Shown: positions 16,707-24,142, numbered from the stretch's first letter. The stretch: 59,079 bases of DNA from Streptomyces sp. DH37 (GCF_029813835.1 NZ_JARVKV010000037.1:1-59079); one strand, 5' to 3'. Made by a program: numbers and translations. Notes: a model not told the origin generated them from the sequence alone.

Positions 16707-17657
16707 TCAGGCCCAGAGCTGTCCCTGGAGGGCCTCGACCGCGGCCTCGGTGGTGGGCGCGGTGTAGATGCCGGTGGACAGGTACTTCCAGCCGCCGTCG
16801 GCGACGATGAAGACGATGTCGGCGCTCTGGCCCGCCTTGACGGCCTTGCGGCCGACGCCGATGGCCGCGTGGAGGGCGGCGCCGGTGGAGACGCCGGCGA
16901 AGATGCCCTCCTGGGCGAGGAGTTCGCGGGTGCGGGTGACGGCGTCCTCGGAGCCGACGGAGAAGCGGGTGGTGAGGACGGTCTCGTCGTACAGTTCGGG
17001 GACGAAGCCCTCGTCGAGGTTGCGCAGGCCGTAGACGAGGTCGTCGTAGCGCGGTTCGGCGGCGACGATCTGGATGCCGGGGACCTTCTCGCGCAGGTAG
17101 CGGCCGGCGCCCATCAGGGTGCCGGTGGTGCCGAGTCCCGCGACGAAGTGGGTGATCGAGGGCAGGTCGGCGTAGATCTCGGGGCCGGTGCCGGTGTAGT
17201 GGGCGCCGGCGTTGTCGGGGTTGCCGTACTGGTAGAGCATGACCCAGTCGGGGTGCTCGGCGGCGATCTCCTTGGCGACGCGCACGGCGGTGTTGGAGCC
17301 GCCGGCGGCCGGGGAGGAGATGATCTCGGCGCCCCACATGCCCAGCAGCTGGCGGCGCTCCTCGCTGGTGTTCTCCGGCATGACGCAGACCATGCGGTAG
17401 CCCTTGAGCCTGGCCGCCATGGCCAGCGAGATGCCGGTGTTGCCGGAGGTGGGCTCCAGGATGGTGCAGCCGGGGGTGAGCCGGCCGTCCTTCTCGGCCT
17501 GCTCGATCATGTGCAGGGCCGGGCGGTCCTTGATCGAGCCGGTGGGGTTGCGGTCCTCCAGCTTGGCCCAGATGCGGACGTCCTCGGACGGCGACAGCCG
17601 CGGCAGGCACACCAGGGGGGTGTTGCCCACCGCGGCGATCGGCGAGTCGTAGCGCAT
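16707..17657 (-). CDS. cysM: PLP-dependent cysteine synthase, CysM type
   Basis: Pyridoxal-phosphate enzyme that condenses O-phosphoserine (or O-acetylserine) with sulfide delivered as CysO thiocarboxylate to make cysteine. PLP-binding Lys43 is in NPTGSIKDRP; the phosphate loop TSGNTGISLA and the glycine-rich GLGTTGTLMG motif are intact. At 316 residues it matches CysM. Its ATG overlaps the CysO stop as TGATG, so translation is coupled, and CysO is its sulfur donor by analogy with Mycobacterium tuberculosis. It is regulated, on inference, by the upstream cysteine-rich leader. Assignment to CysM rather than CysK rests on linkage to CysO and Mec and on the conserved C-terminal segment. Confidence 0.95.
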   Translation of the reverse strand: MRYDSPIAAVGNTPLVCLPRLSPSEDVRIWAKLEDRNPTGSIKDRPALHMIEQAEKDGRLTPGCTILEPTSGNTGISLAMAARLKGYRMVCVMPENTSEERRQLLGMWGAEIISSPAAGGSNTAVRVAKEIAAEHPDWVMLYQYGNPDNAGAHYTGTGPEIYADLPSITHFVAGLGTTGTLMGAGRYLREKVPGIQIVAAEPRYDDLVYGLRNLDEGFVPELYDETVLTTRFSVGSEDAVTRTRELLAQEGIFAGVSTGAALHAAIGVGRKAVKAGQSADIVFIVADGGWKYLSTGIYTAPTTEAAVEALQGQLWA

Positions 17658-17935
17658 CAGCGCATGCCCCCGGCCACCGCGGGGAGGATGGTCACGTTGT
17701 CGCCGTCGCTCAGCTTGGTGGAGATGCCGTCCAGGAAGCGGACGTCCTCGTCGTTGAGGTAGACGTTGACGAAGCGGCGCAGCTCGTCGCCCTCGACCAG
17801 CCGCTCCCGGATGCCGCTGTGGCGGCTCTCCAGGTCCTCGATGAGCTCGGCGAGGGTGCCGCCGTTGCCCTCGACGGCCTTCTGGCCGTCGGTGTAGGTG
17901 CGGAGGATGGTCGGGATGCGGACCTCGATGGCCAT
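17657..17935 (-). CDS. cysO: CysO sulfur-carrier protein (MoaD/ThiS fold) with Gly-Gly-Met-Arg tail
   Basis: Ubiquitin-like sulfur carrier of 92 residues that forms a C-terminal thiocarboxylate used by CysM. It begins MAIEVRIPTILRTYTDGQK and ends LPAVAGGMR. In the mycobacterial protein the chain stops at Gly-Gly; here two more residues (Met-Arg) follow, so a protease must remove them before activation, or the tail is tolerated. The genomic partner Mec is a JAMM protease. The stop codon overlaps the cysM ATG. Conserved segments RFVNVYLNDEDVRFL and GDNVTILPAV identify the family. The upstream region carries a leader peptide and a hairpin. Confidence 0.94.
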   Translation of the reverse strand: MAIEVRIPTILRTYTDGQKAVEGNGGTLAELIEDLESRHSGIRERLVEGDELRRFVNVYLNDEDVRFLDGISTKLSDGDNVTILPAVAGGMR

Positions 17936-17997
17936 GGGTGTGCTCCTCTGGGAGAAGGCCGGAAGCGGGAAGCGTGCGGGCCGTACGTGTGCGCGGG

Positions 17998-18017
17998 GTG
18001 CGGCCGGCGGGCCGCAC
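17998..18017 (-). promoter_or_regulatory. Candidate attenuator hairpin between leader peptide and cysO
   Basis: A perfect 8-bp inverted repeat GTGCGGCC/GGCCGCAC with a 4-nt loop lies between the leader stop (18035) and the cysO start (17935). Its position fits ribosome-dependent attenuation, but an alternative antiterminator was not worked out. Confidence 0.45.
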
Positions 18018-18034
18018 GGGAGTGGCCGTCCGGG

Positions 18035-18166
18035 TCAGTCGCGGGCGGCGGCACAGCACCGACACGCGGCGCTGGCGAGGCGGCACAGATCGACGTGCAG
18101 GCGTGCCACGAGCAGCGTGCCCGGGGACGTACCCCGGCGGGTATCGCTCACGTCGTGGTTAACCAT
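18035..18166 (-). CDS. Cysteine-rich leader peptide upstream of cysO-cysM
   Basis: A 43-codon ORF that starts MVNHDVSDTRR and ends with the segment HVDLCRLASAACRCCAAARD. It has the RLHVDLCRLASAA core that recurs in short actinobacterial leader ORFs upstream of sulfur genes. Four Cys codons lie at positions 28, 35, 37 and 38. Ribosome stalling at these codons when charged Cys-tRNA is scarce would report cysteine supply to the downstream cysO-cysM. The start is at ATG 18166; an upstream in-frame ATG at 18217 is possible but the family core begins here. The Shine-Dalgarno is weak. The peptide itself probably has no independent function. Confidence 0.75.
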   Translation of the reverse strand: MVNHDVSDTRRGTSPGTLLVARLHVDLCRLASAACRCCAAARD

Positions 18167-18255
18167 GGGCTCATCGTAACGATTCCCGCCTCCGGATTCG
18201 GATACCTGTTCCATCATGCGGACCCCGTCGTCTCACATGGTGGCAGGATCCGGGA

Positions 18256-18687
18256 TCAGCCCTCGTAGGCGGGGACGACCCTGACCTCCTCCTCCGTGAT
18301 CTCGCCGTCGACGATGCGGAAGGAGCGGAAGGAGAAGGGGCCCTCGTCGTTGCCGCACTCGGCGGTGGAGACCAGCACGTAGTGGGCGCCGGGCTCGTTG
18401 GCGTAGGTGACGTCGGTGCGCGAGGGGTAGGCCTCGGTGGCGGTGTGCGAGTGGTAGATGACCACCGGCTCCTCGTCGCGGTCGTCCATCTCGCGGTAGA
18501 GCTTCAGCAGGTCCGTGGAGTCGAACTCGTAGAACGTGGGCGAGCGGGCGGCGTTCAGCATGGGGATGAAGCGCTCGGGGCGTCCGCTGCCGGCCGGGCC
18601 CGCGATGACGCCGCACGCCTCGTCGGGGTGGTCCTGGCGGGCGTGGGCCACGATCTTGTCGTGCAGTTCCTGGGTGATGGTCAGCAT
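18256..18687 (-). CDS. mec: Mec, JAMM/MPN+ zinc protease
   Basis: Cytoplasmic metalloprotease of 143 residues that, in mycobacteria, releases cysteine from CysO after CysM has formed CysO-cysteine. The complete JAMM motif is present: Glu23 in HPDEACG, His79 and His81 in YHSHTATEAYP, Ser89 and Asp92 in SRTD. The start is taken at 18687 because TATGCT ends 7 nt upstream, as for a leaderless mRNA, and because the conserved domain begins at MLTITQ; an ATG at 18699 overlaps that hexamer. Mec is separated from cysO-cysM by the leader peptide and has its own promoter, while a strong terminator insulates it from the symporter gene. The Gly-Gly-Met-Arg tail of CysO is another conceivable substrate. 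Confidence 0.93.
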   Translation of the reverse strand: MLTITQELHDKIVAHARQDHPDEACGVIAGPAGSGRPERFIPMLNAARSPTFYEFDSTDLLKLYREMDDRDEEPVVIYHSHTATEAYPSRTDVTYANEPGAHYVLVSTAECGNDEGPFSFRSFRIVDGEITEEEVRVVPAYEG

Positions 18688-18694
18688 GGGCGAC

Positions 18695-18700
18695 AGCATA
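18695..18700 (-). promoter_or_regulatory. Leaderless-type -10 hexamer before mec
   Basis: TATGCT (minus strand) ends 7 nt before the mec ATG with no ribosome-binding site between. It supports the 18687 start. Confidence 0.55.
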
Positions 18701-18715
18701 GGCAGGACGCACGGA

Positions 18716-18758
18716 CGGGGCCCCGCCCGTACCGGTGTGCGGTACGGGCGGGGCCCCG
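18716..18758 (-). terminator. Strong terminator after the AGCS symporter gene
   Basis: A perfect 19-bp stem (18716-18734 with 18740-18758) with a 5-nt loop, 33 nt after the symporter stop and just upstream of the mec promoter. Confidence 0.9.
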
Positions 18759-18790
18759 CGCGGTGCCGTGCCGCCCGGGGGCGGCCGGTG

Positions 18791-20368
18791 TCACTTGGCG
18801 AGCGAGGGGGCCTCGCCGGCGCCGCCGGGCCCGGCGGCGCCGGCGGCCTCGGAGGCCTCGATCTGCTCGTCGCTCTCGCCGGCGTCGCGGCGGCGGATGT
18901 ACTCGATGACGCGGCCCAGCTCCCGCTTGACGACGGGCGCCATCAGGTAGAGGCCGATGATGTTGAACACCGCGGCCATGAAGAGGAAGGAGTCGGCCAT
19001 GGAGACCAGGGAGGACAGCGACATCAGCGCGCCGGCGACGACGATGAGGCTGAAGAGCACCTTGTAGGCGGTCTCACTGGCCTTGCTGCGGCCGAAGAGG
19101 TAGGTCCACGCCTTCAGGCCGTAGTAGCTCCAGGTGATGACCGTGGAGAAGGCGAACAGCAGGACCGCGACGGCCAGGATGTAAGGGAACCAGGAGATGG
19201 CGGTCTCGAAGGCGTCCGAGGTGAGCGAGACGCCGGAGGCGATCGGCTCGCCGTTGGCGTTGGCCTCGCGGGCCGCCTCCCAGCTCGGGGTGCGGGCGAT
19301 GACGATGGTCAGCGCGGTCATGGTGCAGATGACGACGGTGTCGATGAACGGCTCGATCATCGCGACCAGGCCCTCGGTGGCGGGGCGCTTGGTCTTGACC
19401 GCCGAGTGGGCGATCGGAGCCGAGCCGATGCCCGCCTCGTTGGAGAAGGCGGCGCGCTGGAAGCCGACGATCAGGGCGCCGATGAGGCCGCCGGCCACGC
19501 CCTCGGGGGCGAAGGCGCCCACGATGATGTCCGAGATGGCGTCGGGCACGGCGGTGATGTTGGTCAGGATGACGAAGAGGCAGGCGACGATGTAGATGAT
19601 CGCCATCGCGGGGACCAGCCGGCTGGTGACGGCGCCGATGGAGCGCATGCCGCCGATGAGGACCAGGGCGACCAGGGCGGCGATCAGGATGCCGAAGAAG
19701 AGGGCGCCGCCGGAGGTGCTGAAGACGCTGTCGTCGCCGCCGGTGACGGACTGGAGCTGCTCCAGGCTCTGGTTGACCTGGAAGAGGTTGCCGCCGAAGA
19801 AGGTGAAGAACAGCAGCGCGACGGCGGCGCCGAGGGCGAGCACCTTGCCCAGGCCGCCGAGGCCGCGCTCGTCCATGCCCCTGCGCAGGTAGTGCATGGG
19901 GCCGCCGGAGACGGTGCCGTCGGCGTGCACCTCGCGGTACTTCACGCCGAGGGTGCACTCGACGAACTTGGTGGCCATGCCGAGGAGGCCGCAGATGATC
20001 ATCCAGAAGGTGGCGCCGGGGCCGCCGATGGTGACCGCGATGGCGACACCGGCGATGTTGCCGAGGCCGACGGTGCCGGAGACGGCCGAGGTGAGGGCCT
20101 GGAAGTGGTTCACCTCACCGGGAGCGTCCTTTTGGTCGTACTTGCCGCGCACCAGCTTGAGCGCCTTGGGCAGGTGACGGACCTGGGCGAAGCCGAAGTA
20201 TCCGGTGAAGACCAGTCCGGCGACCACGAGCCAGCCGACGATCCAGGGGAACTCGGTGTCTCCGAGCGGAATGGTGTAGAAGACGATGTCGCTGAGATAC
20301 GTGGCGGCCGGGTCGACGAAGTCGCTGATGGACTTGTCGATCTGGGTCGTCCAGGATTCGTTTGCCAT
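18791..20368 (-). CDS. Sodium:alanine/glycine symporter, AGCS family
   Basis: Cytoplasmic-membrane amino-acid importer of 525 residues with about eleven membrane segments, of the alanine or glycine:cation symporter family. Recognisable are the early GTVGLGNIAGVAIAV and GGPGATFWM segments, the FVECTLGVKYR motif, SGGPMHYL with the family's conserved Gly-Pro, NEAGIGSAPIAHSA, and the late SYYGLKAWTYLFG motif. The C-terminus is a soluble tail rich in Ala/Gly. ATG 20368 has GAGGGAA immediately upstream. The strong hairpin at 18716-18758 terminates it, and a perfect Crp-type palindrome lies 190 nt upstream, suggesting cAMP-Crp control. Substrate (Ala, Gly or related) is inferred from the family. Confidence 0.95.
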   Translation of the reverse strand: MANESWTTQIDKSISDFVDPAATYLSDIVFYTIPLGDTEFPWIVGWLVVAGLVFTGYFGFAQVRHLPKALKLVRGKYDQKDAPGEVNHFQALTSAVSGTVGLGNIAGVAIAVTIGGPGATFWMIICGLLGMATKFVECTLGVKYREVHADGTVSGGPMHYLRRGMDERGLGGLGKVLALGAAVALLFFTFFGGNLFQVNQSLEQLQSVTGGDDSVFSTSGGALFFGILIAALVALVLIGGMRSIGAVTSRLVPAMAIIYIVACLFVILTNITAVPDAISDIIVGAFAPEGVAGGLIGALIVGFQRAAFSNEAGIGSAPIAHSAVKTKRPATEGLVAMIEPFIDTVVICTMTALTIVIARTPSWEAAREANANGEPIASGVSLTSDAFETAISWFPYILAVAVLLFAFSTVITWSYYGLKAWTYLFGRSKASETAYKVLFSLIVVAGALMSLSSLVSMADSFLFMAAVFNIIGLYLMAPVVKRELGRVIEYIRRRDAGESDEQIEASEAAGAAGPGGAGEAPSLAK

Positions 20369-20557
20369 GGGTTCCCTCTGGCTGTCGCGGCTGCGGGGAC
20401 GTGTGGGGGTGGGTGCAACGGTGGTTGCCGGTGGTACGGCGGACGGACCAACCTCGTCGTCCGGTCTCGAGCGCAGTTTCCTCCGATGTTCTCCGAGTTG
20501 TAAGACACGGATAAAAATCGGGTTGGGAGTTCCTATCACGCTGCGCGACTGTGAAGG

Positions 20558-20573
20558 TGTGACCTGGATCACA
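20558..20573 (-). promoter_or_regulatory. Perfect Crp-type palindrome upstream of the symporter gene
   Basis: TGTGACCTGGATCACA matches the classical cAMP-receptor-protein consensus TGTGA-N6-TCACA at every specified base. It is centred about 198 nt upstream of the symporter start codon. The promoter itself was not located. Confidence 0.7.
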
Positions 20574-20801
20574 TGCTCACATTACGGTCGGGTCACACAA
20601 GGGAATCCAGGGAGAAATCGGGCAACCGTCATGCCCAAAAGCGCGGCGCATCCGATTACCGGAGAGTTTTCCTCACCCTGGGTGACTCGACGGGCTCGTA
20701 GCGGCCTTTTCATGTATGGCACAAACATTCCGGTCCGCCGGGGCCGGATCCGCACCGCACCGGCCCGCCCCGTCGGGCGCCGACACCGCCCCGCACCACC
20801 C

Positions 20802-20830
20802 CGTCGGGCGCCGGCGCCGGGCGCCCGACG
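20802..20830 (-). terminator. Terminator hairpin after clpS-DUF2017
   Basis: An 11-bp perfect stem (20802-20812 with 20820-20830) directly adjoining the stop codon of the DUF2017 gene. A second copy of one arm sits at about 20770-20782. Confidence 0.75.
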
Positions 20831-21442
20831 TCAGGCGTCGGGCATCAGGGTCTCCACGAGCGACTCCTGGAGCGCACCCAGCCACAGGTACGCCATCACC
20901 ATCGGCTTGCGCGGGTCGCCGTCCGGCAGCCCGTACAGCTCGTCGGCGTCCTCGTCGTCGGTGATCTCCAGCCGCGAGCCGATCGTCAGCCGCAGGTCGT
21001 TGAGCGTGCCGAGCCACTGCCGCGACTGCTCGGGGGTGAGGGTGAGCACCGCTCCCCCGTCGCCGCCGGGGGTGAGCGCGTCCAGGGTGCGCACGACGGC
21101 GAGGCCGTCCTCGCGCTTGCGGGCGCGCAGCTCGTTCTCGGTGAAGCGCCGGAACTCCGCGGCCGCCTCGCGCGTCCTCCGGTCCCGCTCGGCGCCGGGA
21201 CCGCCGTAGGCGTCGGGGAAGAGCCGGGCCAGCGCCGGATCGGACGGCGGCTCGGTGGGGCCGTCGGCCATCAGCGCGGCGAGCGGGTCCTGCTCGCCGC
21301 CGGCCTCGTCGGCACCCGGGCCGGGCCCGATGAGCTCCAGGAGCTGGACGGCGAGGCTGCGCAGGATGGAGATCTCCACCTCGTCGAGCGCGGCGGCGGC
21401 GCCTCCGGGCACGTCGGCCGCGGGCTGGAAGAGCCCGGCCAT
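20831..21442 (-). CDS. DUF2017 domain protein
   Basis: Soluble actinobacterial protein of 203 residues, always found beside clpS. Its function is unknown; by linkage it may affect ClpS or Clp proteolysis. The sequence is mainly helical with acidic patches, and includes the conserved VEISILRSLAVQLLELI segment near the start, FRRFTENELRARK and a C-terminal RKPMVMAYLWLGALQESLV helix. Its ATG overlaps the clpS stop as TGATG, so the two are translationally coupled, and they share the terminator immediately downstream. Confidence 0.88.
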   Translation of the reverse strand: MAGLFQPAADVPGGAAAALDEVEISILRSLAVQLLELIGPGPGADEAGGEQDPLAALMADGPTEPPSDPALARLFPDAYGGPGAERDRRTREAAAEFRRFTENELRARKREDGLAVVRTLDALTPGGDGGAVLTLTPEQSRQWLGTLNDLRLTIGSRLEITDDEDADELYGLPDGDPRKPMVMAYLWLGALQESLVETLMPDA

Positions 21443-21855
21443 CAGCGGTCCTGCTGGAGGGTCGCCCACAGGCCGTAGCCGTGCATGGCCTGCACGTCGC
21501 GCTCCATCTCCTCGCGGCTGCCGCTGGAGACGACCGCGCGGCCCTTGTGGTGGACGTCCATCATCAGCTTCCTGGCCTTCTCCTTCGGATACCCGAAGTA
21601 GGTCTGGAACACGTAGGTCACGTAACTCATCAGGTTCACCGGGTCGTTGTGGACGACCGTCACCCACGGGACGTCCGGTTCGGACACCGCCTCGGGGACC
21701 CGGTCCGACTCGGGGCGGGTGGTCTCGGTGGGCGCGACCGACAGCCGCGCCACATGGGCGGCGCCCGGACCGGGTACGCGGCTCGCGGCGCGCGGCCCCA
21801 CGGCCGCGCCGGCAGGGGTCGTCGTCCGGCGTGTGTCGTCGCTCACGGGTCCCAT
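21442..21855 (-). CDS. clpS: ATP-dependent Clp protease adaptor ClpS
   Basis: Adaptor that delivers N-degron substrates to ClpAP/ClpCP. The conserved core PWVTVVHNDPVNLMSYVTYV carries the substrate-pocket Asn/Asp residues, followed by the Clp-contacting helix ARKLMMDVHHKGRAVV. A long unstructured N-terminal part of about 60 residues (Thr/Pro/Ala-rich) precedes the domain. That is longer than E. coli ClpS but common in actinobacteria. Start ATG 21855 is used; a GTG at 21846 is an alternative. It is first in a two-gene unit with the DUF2017 gene and divergent from pncB. Confidence 0.93.
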   Translation of the reverse strand: MGPVSDDTRRTTTPAGAAVGPRAASRVPGPGAAHVARLSVAPTETTRPESDRVPEAVSEPDVPWVTVVHNDPVNLMSYVTYVFQTYFGYPKEKARKLMMDVHHKGRAVVSSGSREEMERDVQAMHGYGLWATLQQDR

Positions 21856-21926
21856 GCTGCCACCCGGACCGGGTGGTGGCGCAAACGGGGCTCCGGCGGG
21901 CGGCCGCGCACGTCGGCGCCCCGATA

Positions 21927-21941
21927 TCGTCAAAGTGACGA
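21927..21941 (+). promoter_or_regulatory. Inverted repeat over the pncB -35 region
   Basis: TCGTCAAAGTGACGA forms a 6-bp inverted repeat with a 3-nt centre, about 10-24 nt before the putative -10. It overlaps the expected -35, an arrangement typical of a repressor operator. No NAD-related regulator gene is in the window. Confidence 0.45.
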
Positions 21942-21950
21942 GATTAGGGG

Positions 21951-21956
21951 TACCAT
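21951..21956 (+). promoter_or_regulatory. Leaderless-type -10 hexamer before pncB
   Basis: TACCAT ends 7 nt before the pncB ATG with no ribosome-binding site between. The nearby AGGGG lies 13 nt away, too far to serve well. Confidence 0.55.
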
Positions 21957-21963
21957 CCGTCCC

Positions 21964-23298
21964 ATGAACACAGCAGACCTGGGCCTGCCGGTCGCCGTGC
22001 CGTCCACCGCCCTCTTCACCGACCACTACGAACTCACCATGGTGCAGGCGGCGTTGCGCGGCGGGACCGCCGACCGGCGCTCCGTCTTCGAGGTCTTCAC
22101 CCGCCGCCTGCCCGAGGGCCGCCGCTACGGCGTGGTGGCGGGCACCGGCAGAGTGCTGGACGCGGTGGCGAACTTCCGCTTCGAGCCGGAGATCCTGGAC
22201 TTCCTGCGCGAGCGGGGCGTCGTCGACGGGCCGACCCTGGAGTGGCTGGCCGGCTACCGCTTCCGCGGCGACATCAGCGGCTACCCCGAGGGCGAGGTGT
22301 ACTTCCCCGGCTCGCCGATCATGCGCGTGGAGGGCACCTTCGCCGAGTGCGTGCTGCTGGAGACGGTGATCCTGTCGATCCTCAACCACGACTCGGCCGT
22401 CGCCGCCGCCGCGTCCCGGATGGCCGTCGCCGCGCGCGGGCGGCCGCTGATCGAGATGGGCGCGCGGCGCACCCACGAGCTGTCGGCCGTGGCCGCGGCG
22501 CGGGCGGCGTACGTCGGCGGCTTCTCCACCACCTCCGACCTGGCCGCGGGCTTCCGCTACGGCATCCCCACCGTCGGCACCAGCGCCCACGCCTTCACGC
22601 TGCTGCACGACACCGAGCGGGACGCCTTCACCGCCCAGGTGGAGGCCCTGGGCGGCGGCACCACGCTCCTGGTGGACACCTACGACGTGGCCGAGGCCGT
22701 GCGCACCGCCGTGGAGGTGGCCGGTCCGGGCCTGGGCGCGGTGCGCATCGACTCCGGCGACCTGCTGCTGCTCGCCCACCGGGTGCGGCAGCAGCTCGAC
22801 GACCTGGGGGCGCGGGACACCAGGATCATCGTGACCAGCGACCTGGACGAGTACGCCATCGCCTCCCTCGCCGCCGCCCCGGTGGACGCCTACGGGGTGG
22901 GCACCCAGCTCGTGACCGGCAGCGGGCACCCCACGGCCTCGATGGTCTACAAGCTGGTGGCCCGCGCCGACTCCTCCGACCCCGGCGTGCCGCTGCGGCC
23001 GGTGGCGAAGAAGTCGATGGGCGGGAAGGCGTCGGCGGGGGGCGTGAAGTGGGCCGCCCGGCGGCGGGACGCGGACGGCGTGGCCGAGGCCGAGGTCGTC
23101 GGCACCGGGGAGGTGCCCGGGGAGCTGGCGGACCACCTGCTGACGGTGGACCTGGTCCGCGGCGGCGAGATCGTGGCGCGCGAGCGGCTGGAGGCGGCCC
23201 GCGAGCGGCACGTACGGGCCCGCGACGGGCTGCCGCTGTCGGCGACCCAGCTCTCGCGCGGCGAGCCGGTCCTGCCCACCGAGTACGCCGGGGGATGA
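21964..23298 (+). CDS. pncB: Nicotinate phosphoribosyltransferase
   Basis: Enzyme of the NAD salvage (Preiss-Handler) pathway: nicotinate plus PRPP and ATP to nicotinate mononucleotide. The 444-residue chain has the family features: TDHYELTM near the start with the conserved Tyr, the EGTFAEC segment, the RRTHEL motif and the phosphate-binding RIDSGDL loop followed by a Rossmann-like region ending in VAKKSMGGK. ATG 21964 is chosen over the upstream open frame, which lies over clpS. It precedes pncA, 169 nt away, and together they turn nicotinamide into NAD precursor. The start region suggests a leaderless mRNA with an inverted repeat over the -35. Confidence 0.96.
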   Translation: MNTADLGLPVAVPSTALFTDHYELTMVQAALRGGTADRRSVFEVFTRRLPEGRRYGVVAGTGRVLDAVANFRFEPEILDFLRERGVVDGPTLEWLAGYRFRGDISGYPEGEVYFPGSPIMRVEGTFAECVLLETVILSILNHDSAVAAAASRMAVAARGRPLIEMGARRTHELSAVAAARAAYVGGFSTTSDLAAGFRYGIPTVGTSAHAFTLLHDTERDAFTAQVEALGGGTTLLVDTYDVAEAVRTAVEVAGPGLGAVRIDSGDLLLLAHRVRQQLDDLGARDTRIIVTSDLDEYAIASLAAAPVDAYGVGTQLVTGSGHPTASMVYKLVARADSSDPGVPLRPVAKKSMGGKASAGGVKWAARRRDADGVAEAEVVGTGEVPGELADHLLTVDLVRGGEIVARERLEAARERHVRARDGLPLSATQLSRGEPVLPTEYAGG

Positions 23299-23409
23299 GG
23301 CGCGCCGCGCGCCCGCGCACTCCCGCGGCGGACGCCGAGTGTCTAAGGTCGGACACGACCCCGCCTCCGTCCGCGTCATCCGCTCCGGTCGGCCCGCCCC
23401 CTCCGACCA

Positions 23410-23453
23410 CACTGACCACTCCAGCCACACTGCCCACTCCAGCCACTCCAGCC
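23410..23453 (+). repeat. Short CCACTCCAGCCA-type direct repeats between pncB and pncA
   Basis: The pncB-pncA spacer has three or four near-copies of a CCACTCCAGCCA-like unit in a row. It looks like a slippage-prone simple repeat; a role is unknown. Confidence 0.4.
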
Positions 23454-23467
23454 GAAAGGTGTGCACC

Positions 23468-24061
23468 ATGCACCGGGCCCTGATCGTCGTAGACGTCCAG
23501 AACGACTTCTGTGAGGGCGGCAGCCTCGCGGTGGCGGGGGGTGCCGACGTGGCCGCGGCCATCACCGACCTCGTCGGGCAGACGACCGCCGGGTACCGCC
23601 ACGTGGTGGCGACCCGCGACCACCACGTCTCCCCCGGCGACCACTTCTCCGACCACCCCGACTTCCGCCGCTCCTGGCCCGCGCACTGCGTGGCCGGGAC
23701 CGAGGGCGTGGGCTTCCACCCGAACTTCGCCCCGGCCGTCGCCTCCGGCTCGATCGACGCGGTCTTCGACAAGGGCGCGTACGCCGCCGCCTACAGCGGC
23801 TTCGAGGGGAGGGACGAGAACGGCGTCCCGCTCGCCGACTGGCTGCGCTCCCACGGCGTCACGGAGGTGGACGTGGTGGGCATCGCCACCGACCACTGCG
23901 TGCGCGCCACCGCGCTGGACGCGGCCCGCGAGGGCTTCCGCACGCGGGTGCTGCTCGGCATGACGGCCGGGGTCTCGGCGGAGACCACCGGGCCGGCGCT
24001 GGAGGAGATGCGCCGGGCGGGCGTCGAGCTGTCGGGCGAGCCGGTGGTGCGCGGGGCCTGA
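23468..24061 (+). CDS. pncA: Nicotinamidase
   Basis: Isochorismatase-fold amidase of 197 residues converting nicotinamide to nicotinate, which PncB then uses. The catalytic triad is visible: Asp9 in VVDVQNDF, Lys102 in DKGAYAAAY and Cys144 in TDHCVRAT. The metal-binding segment TRDHHVSPGDHF with its His and Asp residues is also present. AAAGG precedes ATG 23468 at a normal distance. The same enzyme family member also activates pyrazinamide in mycobacteria. It ends at a strong inverted repeat shared with the convergent gene. Confidence 0.96.
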   Translation: MHRALIVVDVQNDFCEGGSLAVAGGADVAAAITDLVGQTTAGYRHVVATRDHHVSPGDHFSDHPDFRRSWPAHCVAGTEGVGFHPNFAPAVASGSIDAVFDKGAYAAAYSGFEGRDENGVPLADWLRSHGVTEVDVVGIATDHCVRATALDAAREGFRTRVLLGMTAGVSAETTGPALEEMRRAGVELSGEPVVRGA

Positions 24062-24100
24062 GGGACCCGGGGGACCGGGCCGGGGCCCACCCGGCCGGGT

Positions 24101-24142
24101 GCGCCGCGCCGCGCCGGCCGCTAGCCGGCGGCGGCGCGGCGC
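24101..24142. terminator. Shared terminator hairpin of pncA and the next minus-strand gene
   Basis: An 18-bp stem with one bulged base (24101-24118 with 24124-24142) and a 5-nt loop that contains most of the stop codon of the convergent gene. Confidence 0.7.

Larger units (their letters stand above)
20369..20830. other. Promoter-rich intergenic region upstream of the symporter gene
   Basis: 462 nt with no gene and a lower G/C content in its left half. It holds the Crp-type palindrome (20558-20573), an A/T-rich stretch at 20510-20520 that could be part of a leftward promoter, and, at the right end, the terminator hairpin of the clpS-DUF2017 unit. Confidence 0.6.

Noticed and set aside
18536..20503. 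655-codon plus-strand ORF opposite the symporter gene
   Set aside because: Asp/Glu/Gly-rich shadow; the minus strand encodes a typical membrane transporter.
23410..23453. Repeats between pncB and pncA as a regulatory element
   Set aside because: Short, degenerate and pyrimidine-biased; best explained by slippage.
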